A stretch of 64,000 nt of DNA from Spongilla lacustris (Eukaryota > Porifera > Demospongiae > Spongillida > Spongillidae): positions 8,061,023 to 8,125,022 of the forward strand of contig OX442427.1 of the NCBI GenBank assembly GCA_949361645.1, written 5' to 3'. The notes under the pieces were generated by a model. The model had not been told where the DNA came from. It ran no database searches and was given only the letters and a program-made list of their open reading frames with translations. A program made the position numbers and the translations under genes. Below, piece after piece: positions 1 to 11,661 of this stretch. Every line of letters starts with the position of its first letter. The stretch's first letter is position 1.

Positions 1-3000
1 TGACACCCAGGACACTGCTGCCATCAATCCTCATGACCCCCGGGGTACTGCAGCCATCAATCCTCACTCAGATGACCCCAGGGGTGCAGCTGCCATCAAA
101 ATCCAGAGATGGTATCGCCATGTTAGAGAGTTGCACCACCAGTCACAGGTGCAGACTCTGCTGCAGCAGAAGAGGGCTACTATGGCTGAGAGCCTGCAGG
201 CAGAAGCTCTGAAGGTGTGGGAAGTGTGTACTAGGATGATGGCAAAGGATAGTCGTGTGATGTCTAGGAATAGACTTGTGATGGCTGAGATGGTCATGTG
301 ATGGCTAAGGTGGTCATGTGATGGCTGAGATGGTCATATGATGGCTAAGGTGGTCATGTGATGAAACACTGTGTACCTGTTAGTTGTGGGGGGGGGGGGG
401 GGGGGGTTAGTTTGTGAAGGAAAGGTAGCAGGAGTTTTTTTTTGTGGGTTAATGTGTTGAGCTGTGTAAGGTCCATTACATGTAATGCTTATAGGAAGCA
501 TCTCAAAAGGTGAGTGATGCTGAGCGGCTGAAGAGAAGGGCACTGAAGATGCAGGCTGCAAGGAAGGTGGCCATAGAGAGCTTACAGCAGAAGAGGGAGC
601 AGAAGCAATTAGAAGCTGAGCGGATAGCCCAAGAAGAAATTGTGAGTTTGAAGCTAGTCATTCCACAGAGCAAGAACTAATAATGCATGTGTGTGTGTTT
701 GTGTGTGTGTGTGTATGCTGTGTGATATGTGTTGTGTGTGTGGTATGTATGTTGTGTGATGTGTGTGTGTGTGTGTGTGTGTGTATGCTGTGTGATATGT
801 GTTGTGTGTGTGGTATGTATGTTGTGTGATGTGTGTGTGTGGTATGTATGTTGTGTACATGTTCGTGTGTGTTGCTTGCTCATTCAGGCTTTGTTGCATG
901 AAAGTGGAAAGCTCAAGAAACACAAGAGACTGGCAAAGTCAGGGAAGTCAAAGTCCCCTGCTGTCGTGCAGCGGCAGCAAAGTGATGAAGCAAGCGCAGG
1001 TATTACTGCACCTCAAGGGAGCAGTACTGCACCTCAAGGGAGCAGTATTGCACCTCAAGGGAGCAGTACTGCTGCTTGTCTCCATGCCCAGCAACCATCA
1101 GAAACATCAGTCAATGAGGTATGCACTATACACACGCCCCCTCCTTTATATATAGTCTTACACACACACCCTCCTTTATATATAGTCTTACACACGCCCC
1201 CTCCTTTATATATAGTCTTACACACACCCCCTCCTTTATATATAGTCTTACACACACCCCCTCCTTTATATATAGTCTTACACACACACCCTCCTTTATA
1301 TATAGTCTTACGCACGCCCCCTCCTTTATATATAGTCTTACACACACCCCCTCCTTTATATATAGTCTTACACACACCCCCTCCTTTATATATAGTCTTG
1401 CACACGCCCCCTCCTTTATATATAGTCTTACACACACCCCCTCCTTTATATATAGTCTTACACACACCCCCTCCTTTATATATAGTCTTGCACACGCCCC
1501 CTCCTTTATATATAGTCTTACACACACCCCCTCCTTTATATATAGTCTTACACACACCCCCTCCTTTATATATAGTCTTACACATGCACCCTCCTTTATA
1601 TATAGTCTTACACACACCCCCTCCTTTATATATAGTCTTACACATGCACCCTCCTTTATATATAGTCTTACACACACCCCCTCCTTTATATATAGTCTTA
1701 CGCACGCCCCCTCCTTTATATATAGTCTTACACACACCCCCTCCTTTATATATAGTCTTACACACGCCCCCTCCTTTATATATAGTCTTACACACGCCCC
1801 CTCCTTTATATATAGTCTTACGCACGCCCCCTCCTTTATATATAGTCTTACACACACCCCCTCCTTTATATATAGTCTTACACACGCCCCCTCCTTTATA
1901 TATAGTCTTACGCACGCCCCCTCCTTTATATATAGTCTTACACACACCCCCTCCTTTATATATAGTCTTACACACGCCCCCTCCTTTATATATAGTCTTA
2001 CACACGCCCCCTCCTTTATATATAGTCTTACGCACACCCCCTCCTTTATATATAGTCTTACACACGCCCCCTCCTTTATATATAGTCTTACACACGCCCC
2101 CTCCTTTATATATAGTCTTACGCACGCCCCCTCCTTTATATATAGTCTTACACACGCCCCCTCCTTTATATATAGTCTTACGCACGCCCCCTCCTTTATA
2201 TATAGTCTTACGCACGCCCCCTCCTTTATATATAGTCTTACACACACCCCCTCCTTTATATATAGTCTTACACACACACCCTCCTTTATATATAGTCTTA
2301 CACACACCCCCTCCTTTATATATAGTCTTACACACACCCCCTCCTTTATATATAGTCTTACACACACCCCCTCCTTTATATATAGTCTTACACACACCCT
2401 CCTTTATATATAGTCTTACACACACACCCTCCTTTATATATAGTCTTACACACGCCCCCTCCTTTATATATAGTCTTACACATGCACCCTCCTTTATATA
2501 TAGTCTTACACATGCACCCTCCTTTATCCTTGCTCTGCCCTTTGATTGCACATTCACCTCCTTACATCACCACCAAACCGTCAGGTGGATAACAACAGAA
2601 CTGGAAAATCTCCTCTACTCTCAGCAGACTCATCTCATCTCATATCAAAAGGACCGACTTCGGATGCTGCCCAATCAGCTCATAGCCAGCAGAAGTCCAC
2701 ATACGAGGATGTACTCGCAGCCCTCCAACTGCTAGAAGAGGAACCATTGCCACTCCAACTCGTGGACTCTGCTTATCTGCCGACGGGAAACTTGGATGAC
2801 CTTGGCCCCACCCCCTTGTCTATAGACCAGGGAAAGCTCCAGAACATATTGGCCTACTTGGATGAGATGGAGAAGGAAGATGAGCATCTGAAGAGCCAGC
2901 TTACAACGTCTCACCTCGAGGCTCGGTTGCAGGGCGTGGCGCCAGACATTCACACGCAGAGGTTAGTCAAGAGAAGCGATTTTGTTATATTGTGAGCCTC

Positions 3001-4386
3001 CTACACCTGTGGAAGAGACTTGATCCCCCATATCATGCCCACCACCCTTCTCTGATCAACTCACACAGTAGATCTAGGATAAAAGTATCTAGGACGCTGT
3101 TATAGTCATTTGTCCATGCCATGCAGGTAAGCTTATTAACTTTTGATTTCTTAGAACTGATTGGACTACTTGTACCTATGAAGATTTGATATGAACAGCA
3201 AAATAAGGCTAACAGATTAGTGAAATATCAAAGTGACAAAAGTTTCAGATTGCATGCAAAAGTACAAAAAGTGAACAAATATTTAAGGCACTTACAAGGG
3301 CAAATATTAATCTGAACAGCAAACAAAGGTACCTTGTTGTGTGTGCTCTACCACAGGCAAGAGCATTTCAGTTAATGGAAGGCAATTTTGAAAAGGTTTG
3401 ATTCATCATCAACAGCATTACTCCAGTATAGATTATTGAATAGTGTTTTGATTCTAACGATCAACTGTGTGAGTGATTATTAGCAAGGGTTCTGTAAATC
3501 AAAATAGACCTCACAGGTATAATCCGTTTGGCTTACAAAAAATGCATCTGATGAATTGGACAAAGATTAAATCCATAATTAGAAGTGTTGACCATTTAAC
3601 ATATCCAGTTATTTTATGATGCCTAATGTTTCAAAATGATATCTTAAAATTGATCAGGAAAAGCCTTCAGAGTTGGTGGATGGTTATGCATCTAGATCTA
3701 GGATGCGAGCCTGGAAATTAAATGTTAGAACAGTCATAACTTGTCAAGGCACTTTCCTCATGTATGGAATGTACAGTACATAAGTAGGGACAATTATCAA
3801 GATGTTTTGAAGGCTTCAATTGCTGTTCAGGTGTTGTACTTGTTATATGATCTGCTGTGAGCCAGTTATGGTGCTCATGTGAGCCTGTTATGGTGCTCAT
3901 GTGAGCCTGTTGTGATGCTCATGTGAGCTTGCTCATGTCACCTATCTTCCTCATCCTTCAGTACGAAGAATACTCTTACTGAACAGCTAGAGGCAGCCTC
4001 AGCAGTTGCTAGTGATGTCACCTCTACCATTCTGACCCAAAGGATAGAGCTGGAGAACAAGAACAAGACGGTAGAGATGCTCCAGAAAGCTTTGGCACAG
4101 CAGAGAGAGCTCACTGTCTACCACGCCAAGGAGGTGGAGAAGGAGGGACAGCGGAGACTGGACCTCCAGAAGCAGGAGTATGAAGCAACTATTCAGAGGC
4201 ACCAGTGTTTCATTGACCAGGTGTGCACACTACAGCAATAAGATATAGCCCTAACACACTTCTTGGTCTCTAGCTGATCGATGATAAGAAAGTGATAAGC
4301 GAGAAATGTGAGAAATTGGTAGCAGAATTGAAGGAGCTGGACACCAAGTACAAACAGAAGATTAAGACCATGACTGAAAGGTCATC

Positions 4387-4430
<44 letters not shown>

Positions 4431-6954
4431 TCTCACACAAACATATGCACACATGCGTACACAAACACACACTTAGATTCCTTCCCACTTGTATGCTGCC
4501 TCACAATTCTCTTCTCTCTCTCTCTAGTCATGCTGCCGAGCTTTCTCAGCAGAAGCAAGTTGCTTTAGCTGCAGAAAAGCTGCGGCAAGAGAAGTGGAGG
4601 TCGCAAGAGGCCAAGCGTATCAAGGAGGCCACTGTCAAGAGCCTGGAGCCTGAGATCCAGCGGATCATTGCCAAGGGCAAGGCCGAGATACAGAAGCTGA
4701 AGGCCCTACATGAGGTGTGTCATCATGATTTGTCAAAGCAGCATGTTGGATGGGCACATGGCATGCCATGATCACATGACTCTGCATGTGATGGGCACAT
4801 GGCATGCCATGATCACATGATTCTCCATGTGATGGGCACATGGCATCACACACATGTTCACATCCAGGCCGAGCTCCTGCAGGCAGATGAATTAGTTGCC
4901 AAGAGGTACATTGGTCAGATGGAGGAACTTAGGGTCCAGAGTGCACATGAGAAAGAACAGGCATGTGCCCATGAGAGGGAACTGGCCAGGCAGAAGTAAG
5001 TGACAAGAAGGGTAAGGGAAGGAGGGAAGGAGAGGGAAGGGAAGGAGGGGAGGGGAGGGGAGGGAAGGGAAGGAGAGAAGGGAAGGAGAGGAGAGGAGGG
5101 AAGGGAAGGGGAGGAGGGGATGCAAGGCTTATATGCATTGAAATGTTAAATCATTTGATTTCACACTGAGAAGCTAGCTGAGTAGGAGGGGTGGATGGGG
5201 AGGAGGGGGTGGAGAGGGAGGCTGAGCAGTGAGGTTACTGCACACACAGGTATGAGAAGCTAGCTGAACAGGAAGAGCTAAACTATCAGCAGCAGAGAAG
5301 GAGGCTGTTTGCAGAGATTGAGCAGGAGAAAGAGAGGTTAGCCCAGCAAAGCCTTCAGGAGAGGGCACAACTGGACAGGGAGCTATTGGAAGTCAAGGTG
5401 ATATGACATTGGCTTACCATCAGTATGTGAACTGGAGTTCTATTTAAGGAGCAACACACACAAATGGTTAGCGAGATGAAGGCAAATCATCAGAAAGGTT
5501 TTGAAGAAGCACAGAGAAGGCATATGGTGAGGTCATGATGGGTGGTGTTGTGATGGTGAGGGCATGTGGGTTGTTGTGATGGTGAGGGCATGTGGGTGGT
5601 ATTGTGATGGTGAGGTCATGATGGGTGGTGTTGTGATGGTGAGGGCATGTGGGTTGTTGTGATGGTGAGGGCATGTGGGTGGTATTGTGATGGTGAGGTC
5701 ATGATGGGTGGTGTTGTGATGGTGAGGTCATGTGGGTGGTGTTGTGATGGTGAGGTCATGATGGGTGGTGTTGTGATGGTGAGGTCATGTGGGTGGTGTT
5801 GTGATGGTGAGGTCATGATGGGTGGTGTTGTGATGGTGAGGTCATGTGGGTGGTGTTGTGATGGTGAGGGCATGTGGGTGGTGTTGTGATGGTGAGGGCA
5901 TGTGGGTGGTGGTGTGACCTGACAGTGGTTTTGGTGATGATGAGGTAATATGCATTGATGATATTACCCATTATGAGCTGTGAATCAGTCAGGAGGTGGC
6001 GGTGGTCATGCATGTACACATGTAGTGGTGAAAACAGGATGTTGTATGTTAACAGAGTGAGATGAAGGAGCTGGAGGAAAGGCTAAACATTGAGAAGCAA
6101 GCTTGGGAAGAGAACTACATGAAGAAGCAGGTATATGTGGTGTTTTGGCCTTCCACGCTTTACGACACCCTTAACTCCAGCAAGCAGTCCTGATGGGCAA
6201 GGAGCGAGAGCTAAGGGAGAGGCTGAGGATGGAGAGGGATAAGGAGATTGAAGTGGTCATCACCAGACTGGAACAGGAAACTGCTTCTGTTAAGGAAGAA
6301 AGTGAGAAGGCTGCAGAAAACAAGATTAGGTAGTTGGAGTGTGGCATGTGGCATGAGGTACACACTTGTTATAAATGTTTTGTTTTTGCCTCACAGAAGG
6401 ATCCGGGAGAAGTATGAAGCTGAGCTAAGGGAGGTAGAGAGGTCAGAAAAGGGCGTTCTGGAGAAATTTGGTGCCATGAAGGTATGTAGGCTTGCAACCA
6501 ATCCTTCACTCTGCTGTCGACTTGTGGGCCACACTAGGAGAGGCATGCAGAGCTGGAAGGAGACTGCTCCAGGCTACGTGCATTGCTCAGGCAGAAGGAG
6601 TATGAGGTGGACCAGGTCAACACAGTTGTGTCGAGGCTGACACAGGAGAGGGACAGAGTGACAGAGGTGGTGCGGCAGGAGTTCGTGGACAAGCTGGTGG
6701 TCACCGAGGGAGAGAATAAGCAGCTCAAACTAGAGATCGGCGAGCTGAGAGCCAGGCACAAGCTAGACCTGGAACAGGCCAATAAGGCCAATGAGAGAGA
6801 GCTCGCAGCTGTGCACGAGAGGGTTAAGCAAGCCCTTGCCAAGAAGGAGGACAATCTGAAGACCCTGCGAACGCAACATGAAGCTGCCCTGAAGCGTGCA
6901 GAACATCTAGAGATGTTGCTTGAAACACAAAGAAGGGAGCTTATTAAAAAATGA
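1..6954 (+). CDS. CEP131: CEP131 (AZI1) centriolar satellite protein, 3' part
   Basis: This is the 3' portion of CEP131/AZI1, a coiled-coil protein of centriolar satellites and the ciliary base needed for cilium assembly. Exons with consistent phases are <1..214, 495..641, 888..1118, 2585..2961, 3962..4220, 4274..4380, 4528..4714, 4868..4995, 5250..5397, 5449..5526, 6056..6130, 6181..6329, 6397..6481 and 6538..6954 (stop TGA 6952-6954). The first exon contains an IQ-type motif (AAIKIQRWYRHVREL). From 3962 onward the protein is an almost continuous Glu/Lys/Arg/Gln-rich coiled coil. The C-terminus (ERVKQALAKKEDNLKTLRTQ, then HEAALKRAEHLEMLLE) closely matches vertebrate CEP131, which fixes the identity and the stop. 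Exon 888..1118 encodes a short tandem APQGSS[TI] repeat. The N-terminal part lies outside the window. Introns carry large minisatellites. Confidence 0.92.
281..406. repeat. Short TGATGGCT-type repeat plus G19 run in CEP131 intron
   Basis: Four imperfect copies of a unit around GGTCATGTGATGGCT occupy 281-362. They are followed by a run of 19 G at 388-406. All lie inside the intron between 214 and 495. Confidence 0.8.
676..870. repeat. TG-rich microsatellite in CEP131 intron
   Basis: Degenerate (TG)n with a roughly 70-bp higher-order duplication lies between exons ending at 641 and starting at 888. The long reading frames here are by-products of the repeat. Confidence 0.8.
1137..2526. repeat. 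30-bp minisatellite, about 46 copies
   Basis: A 30-bp unit (core CTCCTTTATATATAGTCTTA plus a variable CAC/CGC/CATG segment) repeats about 46 times in the CEP131 intron 1119-2584. Nearly every copy is exactly 30 bp. Variants differ only in the 6-base CACACA/CACACG/CGCACG/CATGCA block. One 28-bp copy occurs near 2395. Because 30 is a multiple of three, several frames on both strands stay open for more than 400 codons; none shows any protein signature. Confidence 0.97.
2962..3961. other. 1-kb AT-rich intron of CEP131
   Basis: I see no coding signal here. A short repeat around GTGCTCATGTGAGCCTGTTA occurs three times at about 3855-3935. The rest is unremarkable AT-rich sequence. Confidence 0.6.
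4389..4430. repeat. (CA)n microsatellite
   Basis: About 20 CA units lie in the short intron between the exons ending at 4380 and starting at 4528. Confidence 0.9.
5008..5120. repeat. Purine-rich GGAAGG tract
   Basis: Purine-only (A/G) degenerate repeat of the GGAAGGGAAGG type in the CEP131 intron 4996-5249. Confidence 0.8.
5527..5912. repeat. Minisatellite in CEP131 intron
   Basis: About 14 copies of a 23-29-bp unit built from GTGATGGTGAGGTCATG and GGGTGGTGTT, in two alternating lengths. The array begins directly at the donor after exon 5449..5526, whose own boundary sequence (ATGGTGAGG) resembles the unit. The array may therefore have grown from the splice donor. Confidence 0.9.
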
Positions 6955-7291
6955 TGCAAGGGATGGGACAAGTGTATGTGTGTATGTGCATGTGCGTGTT
7001 TGTGTGTGTTGGTTCAACGGTTCAACTCATGCTCAAACCTGACATACTACTAATGAGGCAGTTGAGGATTTGAAGCTTACTGATAGGCATCATTAAATAA
7101 CTGGATATGTATGTTAAGTAATGATCACAGTGCATTGTCGACACTTCTACGTATGGATTTATGCATGCATAAATATTTTCCAATTTAGTGGCTGCAAAGC
7201 CAAAATTTAAACTGATTATACATGTAAGGTCACAACACCCTTGCTAGTAATCACTGGTACAGTTGATTGCTAGAATCAAAATACTATTCAA
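6955..7291. other. Convergent intergenic region CEP131/hydrolase
   Basis: This 337-bp AT-rich spacer separates the stop codons of two convergent genes. No coding potential is visible; both 3' UTRs must fit here. Confidence 0.7.
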
Positions 7292-8547
7292 TTAACAGTT
7301 CAGGTCGTATTCCAGTAACCCCAGGGGTAGGGGCATGAGCGCCTGTGTGGTGATAAATTTGAGCAGGTCTGAATTTCCCTGCAAGTACACGCCCATAAAT
7401 GCTGTCACCACTCCCTGTACAAACAGCCTGTACAGAGATCGGTCATTGTTGGGGTCCGTCTTGCAGAAGTGTATGAGGTTGCATGCTGTGTACCGGGTAT
7501 GGGAGAGAGACATACACTGTAATATATGGCGACACCAGAGATATTATCACTTACAGTCCCAGCCAGGGAACTCATTGAGAATATCACAGTGGCCAAACCC
7601 CTAAAGGTAGAAAATAATTTTGCGCGCGCGCGCACACACACACGACCATGGATGTTAGAGTTTACTGCGATATGCATGCACCCATGGCTAAATTTACCGT
7701 GACGTTCATCAGCATCCGTGGACACTTCAATTTGGCGTAAAAGTTGAAGTAGTCCCACCCATTGATGCAGCAGGCTGGCTCCTCAGTGCATAGCTGCGTG
7801 CCGAATGACAGAGCCGGTACTGAGTAAGGAAGGGGCTCTGTGAAATGATAGCTGAACGGCTCTAGAAAGGTCACTGCTTTGGCGAACGACGAGTTCTGAA
7901 GCATCCGAACGACATCGTCTCCACCGGAGGAATGCGAGAGAGCGCCCAGTAAAGACCAGTCGACGGTGATGTTACGCGCATCATGCGCGGGAAGGACCGT
8001 CTGGTTCAGATTAGTCACGAGCTACATGTACATACATGCACACCACTGGATTATAATCATATCGAAACTGCTAAATGTGACTTTTGGCTTACCCAGCTAA
8101 GCGCTTCGAACAATAGCCGTGGCTCTTCTCCAGGAGACGCATTTTGACCCTTCAAGGAGGAGGTGCGACGGACTGGGGTCACTCCCGGCCACCCAAGGTC
8201 AAAGCTAATCAAAACGTAGCCATGGCTGGCTATATAATTGAGCACGTCTGTGTAGAATTCTGAGTACACTATGCCATTCAGCCCCGGGATAAACACCAAG
8301 GGTACGTACACCCCTGGGACACCTGGATAAGTTACTAAAATAGTATTTTTAAAATCAAAGGTTGAAAACCGGACTGTTGTCGTGTACCAAGTGTGTGTTC
8401 TGGGATTCCACCCTCTCCTTTCTCCAGCGTGAAGGAAGAGGTCGACAGAGGTCCCGGTTGATACGGATCACCTTGAAATACGTATACAGCCGAAGCGATC
8501 GTAGCGGCAGACAAGCACAGCGCAAGAAGCCCTAGAGTAACCGTCAT
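7292..8547 (-). CDS. Secreted chlorophyllase-like alpha/beta hydrolase (apparent 2-bp frameshift)
   Basis: Exons (minus strand) are 8547..8093, 8021..7698, 7600..7555 and 7485..7292, giving 338 aa if one AC unit in the dinucleotide run at about 8391-8398 is skipped. The N-terminus (MTVTLGLLALCLSAATIASA) is a good signal peptide. The core reads YVPLVFIPGLNG, then NYIASHGYVLISFDLGWPG, a nucleophile-elbow region around LGALSHSSGGDD, and GFGHCDIL carrying the likely catalytic His. These are the landmarks of the chlorophyllase/PAF-acetylhydrolase-like branch. Several N-x-S/T sites and Cys pairs suit a secreted esterase or lipase; the substrate is unknown. Upstream of the AC run the frame gives GDPYQPGPLSTSSFTLEKGE; downstream the next frame gives TWYTTTVRFSTFDFKN. 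Both look coding, so the shift is an indel rather than a missed intron. The gene lies just downstream of MSRB1 on the same strand. Confidence 0.75.
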
Positions 8548-8650
8548 ATTTAAGTGGGCGGGGCTCTTTGTATAATGGGAATACCCAATAAATATATTAC
8601 AACATATACATTTATAACATAAAGCACAAATACATAGCATTTCAACTGTT

Positions 8651-8717
8651 CTGATGAGCAATCGGCCTAAGCAGGCACTCAGTGAGGTGAGTTTTGCCTG
8701 TAGGCGTCATTTGTCAG
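8651..8717 (-). promoter_or_regulatory. SECIS element (type II) of MSRB1
   Basis: Read on the minus strand the core is ATGA (8710-8707), an 11-nt helix strand GCCTACAGGC, unpaired AAA, a mini-hairpin ACTCA/TGAGT, the returning strand GCCT..TAGGC, then CGAT (8664-8661). GCCTA pairs with TAGGC, AGGC with GCCT, and the lower helix CTGACAA with TTG..TCAG. The UGA/GA quartet, the 11-nt spacing to the A-rich loop and the extra apical stem fit a eukaryotic form II SECIS. It starts 65 nt after the MSRB1 stop codon, as expected for recoding the in-frame UGA. Confidence 0.92.
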
Positions 8718-8774
8718 AAAAGTAGAAATAGTACATTAAATGTGCGCACACATGAACACATAAGATGGCTCCGG

Positions 8775-9219
8775 TTAATCGCTGTCTTCCTCGTTACCAC
8801 AGTATTTATCGCCGCTAGGCTGCTTGGCTGTCTTGTCCACGTTCCCCTTCGCATCGCGGAAGGAGAGCGAGGACGAGAATATTCAGAAGCGGGACTGTCC
8901 TCTCTTGGGACCGTCATTCAGGAACTCGTGACCCAGACCATTGCCGCACTTGGCACAACGAACTTTCAGTGCTGACGCCGACTCCTTATGCTTGGCTACG
9001 CTGTCTGGCCTTACAGTTTCAGTGAAGGCTGGCCAAGGGGATGAATGTTCGAACTTCTTGGTACTGTGGAAAAGCTCATTTCCGCACTTAGAACAGACGT
9101 AGATACCTGCAGGAACAAAACATCAAGAGTTGAAACAATTCACTACCTTATTATGTAATCTAACCCTCTTCAAAATGATCAACGTAAACTTCGCCCGATG
9201 ACCAACCACAGAAAGACAT
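8775..9219 (-). CDS. MSRB1: MSRB1, selenoprotein methionine-R-sulfoxide reductase B1
   Basis: Two exons, 9219..9165 and 9106..8775, encode 128 aa with selenocysteine. MSRB1 reduces methionine-R-sulfoxide in cytosolic and nuclear proteins. The N-terminus [19 protein letters not shown] matches animal MSRB1. The two zinc-binding CxxC pairs are CSKC and CAKC. The conserved stretches [10 protein letters not shown] and [13 protein letters not shown] are present. The catalytic position reads GQSRF-UGA-IFSSSL; the UGA is at 8885-8883 and the frame continues 35 further sense codons to TAA (8777-8775). The SECIS in the 3' UTR supports recoding. A standard gene caller would truncate the protein just before its catalytic residue. 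The ATG is divergent from RPS15A, 278 bp away. Confidence 0.96.
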
Positions 9220-9497
9220 TCCTGGGTGGTTACTGCGGCGATATTATGGCGATATGGCAATGTTGCCTAGCCCTTGTTATTAATACATGGTCATCAATTT
9301 TTACTTCCGGTCGGGAAAAAGAAGTGGCGCATGCGCACTCGTGTAATTCCTTTTGACACGCCTGGGAACAGTTTAAGGTACACATGGAAGCTTTGTGCGT
9401 GGATAGGGACGTATCTGAAGCAATCTTATGCTTTGCGTGCTTTCTGAGAAGCCCGGACCTAAATTGAACTTTGTCTGTGTTGTCTTTTGTAGCCGTC
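9220..9497. promoter_or_regulatory. Divergent promoter MSRB1 / RPS15A
   Basis: The start codons of MSRB1 (-) and RPS15A (+) are 278 bp apart. The interval contains ACTTCCGG (ETS-type, about 9304) and GCGCATGCGCA (NRF1-like, about 9328). A pyrimidine run TTCCTTTT at about 9347 could be a TOP-type initiator for the ribosomal gene. A 5'-UTR intron is possible: donor AAG/GTACAC near 9377, acceptor TTTTGTAG just before the ATG. Transcript data would be needed to confirm these. Confidence 0.55.
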
Positions 9498-10031
9498 ATG
9501 GTTCGAATTGACGTATTAAACGATGCACTAGTCTCCATCTGCAATGCGGAGAAGAAAGGCAAGCGGCAAGTACTGTTGCGTCCTTCGTCTAAAGTGGTTG
9601 TCAAGTTTCTGACTGTCATGATGAGACACGGTACGTGCGTTAATGAGAAAAAGTGGGGTTATGATGAGTTGTCTGTTTGACCTGCGACTAGGCTACATTA
9701 ACGAATTCGAAATAGTTGATGACCATCGTTCAGGAAAGATCGTCGTGTTCCTCAACGGACGTTTGAACAAGTGCGGTGTGATCAGCCCCAGATTCGACGT
9801 ACCACTTGGGGATATTGACAAGTGGGCAGGAAACCTGCTCCCCTCGCGTCAGTTTGGGTGAGTACAAGCTTCAAAATAACCCCCACTTGTTACGTACGTT
9901 TGATTTTAGTTTCAAGTTGCGTGTTCTATTTATTCAGTTTCCTTGTGTTCACGACATCTTCCGGTATACTCGACCACGAGGAGGCAAAGAGAAAACACAC
10001 GGGAGGGAAGATTTTAGGGTTCTTTTACTGA
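9498..10031 (+). CDS. RPS15A: Ribosomal protein S15A (uS8)
   Basis: Three exons, 9498..9630, 9692..9857 and 9938..10031, give exactly 130 aa, the usual length of RPS15A. The protein starts [19 protein letters not shown] and ends [11 protein letters not shown]. It contains the highly conserved [14 protein letters not shown] and [11 protein letters not shown] segments. uS8 is a small-subunit protein that binds the central domain of 18S rRNA. Introns are 61 and 80 bp. The ATG at 9498-9500 follows CCGTC and is chosen by family alignment; upstream in-frame codons belong to the 5' UTR or an intron. It converges on EIF3L with 192 bp between stop codons. Confidence 0.97.
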
Positions 10032-10223
10032 ACTTTGTTTGTCTGATGTCTGATAAACCAAATTTAATACACTTGGGACCACTGCACACGTATCAAGGGG
10101 GTGGTTGTATGATAATTTAAGTTCCCATAATATCAATGCAAGAGAGTAGCATCGACGAGGTGGGTAACTGATTTCCTGTTGCCTGTGAGCTGTTTTGAGT
10201 GTACTACGTAAAGGAAAGTTACA

Positions 10224-11628
10224 CTACAGTACACCAGGGCTAACCTCTTCCAGCTTGTTGATCTGCCTAATAAAGAAGTCTCCATAGCGACGAGCAACTT
10301 TAGTGTCAGCAATGTGTATCATATCCTAAAACACATACACGTGATACACACACCACACCTGTGGATGTGCACAATGCAGCATTACAGCCGCTTACGCCAT
10401 TGATGTAGAAATCCAGATCTGATGAGGACTGCAGTTCACCACCCAATAGGCTTGTGCCCTTGGATGTAGACACCAATGACCTCATCTTGTGCTGAGCAAC
10501 ACAATAGCAATTGTTGATATGGTCCAACCACCACACAAGCAGTTCTACCTTAAATCGCAACAGCTGTTCTCTAAGTGACTCCACATCCTCCTGTAAATGA
10601 TGTGCAGCTTGTTAAATTAAATAACCATACCCCATTGGACATACCACTTCCATGAAGGCTGCCAGCTTTGATATGGGCATAGTGGTATAGAACTTGAGGT
10701 AACTAGGAAAAGCAGTGCTGATGTCAAGTGGACCAAGGATCAATCGTACCTTCTGATCACAGGAAGAATCAACTGCGGCTCAATCTCAGCCATGAACACG
10801 TTGCACTGAAAGGTGGTGGGTTCCTATTGGAAGTGAATTGCCAAATTGGAACAGGTTGACCTATTACGCAAGCAAGCTACAAACTTTGTCGTAGTTATCG
10901 GGAAGGCTCTCGTAGTCAGGAGGAACTGGCGAAATGAACTTCGGACATGAAAAGAGGAACAAGTCCTCAAATGTCTTTGTATCGCTACAGTGTGTGTGTG
11001 TGTGTGTGTGTATGTGTGTGTATGTATGTACGTATGTATGTACGTATGCATGTACGTATGTATGTACGTATGTATGTACGTATGTATGTACGTATGTATG
11101 TACGTATGTATGTACGTATGTATGTGTGAGAAAGTCTCGTATTCTGAAGAGACCATACCCTTTCTGAAGCTTGGCAGTCTTGTCAGCAAAGCGCTCCTTT
11201 AGCTGGGAGTTAACCACCTCATCCACATGCTGAGTGCAGTAAGCGAGAAGCGAGCACAATAAACAAACAACCAAACATGGTGTGTGTATGTGGGTGTGTC
11301 CCTTTTACCTGTGGACAGAGAGTGAGCACCATCGCCAGAATGGACAGCATCTGCTCATTCATTTTAACCACCAGATCGTGCTGGTAGGACTTTGGCTGGA
11401 AGTGCTGCTTTGCTCTTTGGATGAACACAATGATATTCGAAAATGTGCGGATGGTATCCTGGCAGGACATGGTAGGGGTCAGATACACAAGCACACACAT
11501 AAGCCACTCGTTACTAACTTTATATCTCCTGAGCATGAGGTAGCAGAACCCTACATAGTAATACAGAGTGATCTGGCTAGCAGGAACTCGGGTAGTAGTA
11601 AGGGCCTGTCATGAAAACAAAGACACAT

Positions 11629-11661
<33 letters not shown>

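Noticed and set aside
729..2735. 668-aa and other 400-500-aa open frames on both strands
   Set aside because: They are produced by a stop-free 30-bp tandem repeat in a CEP131 intron and show no domain or codon signal.
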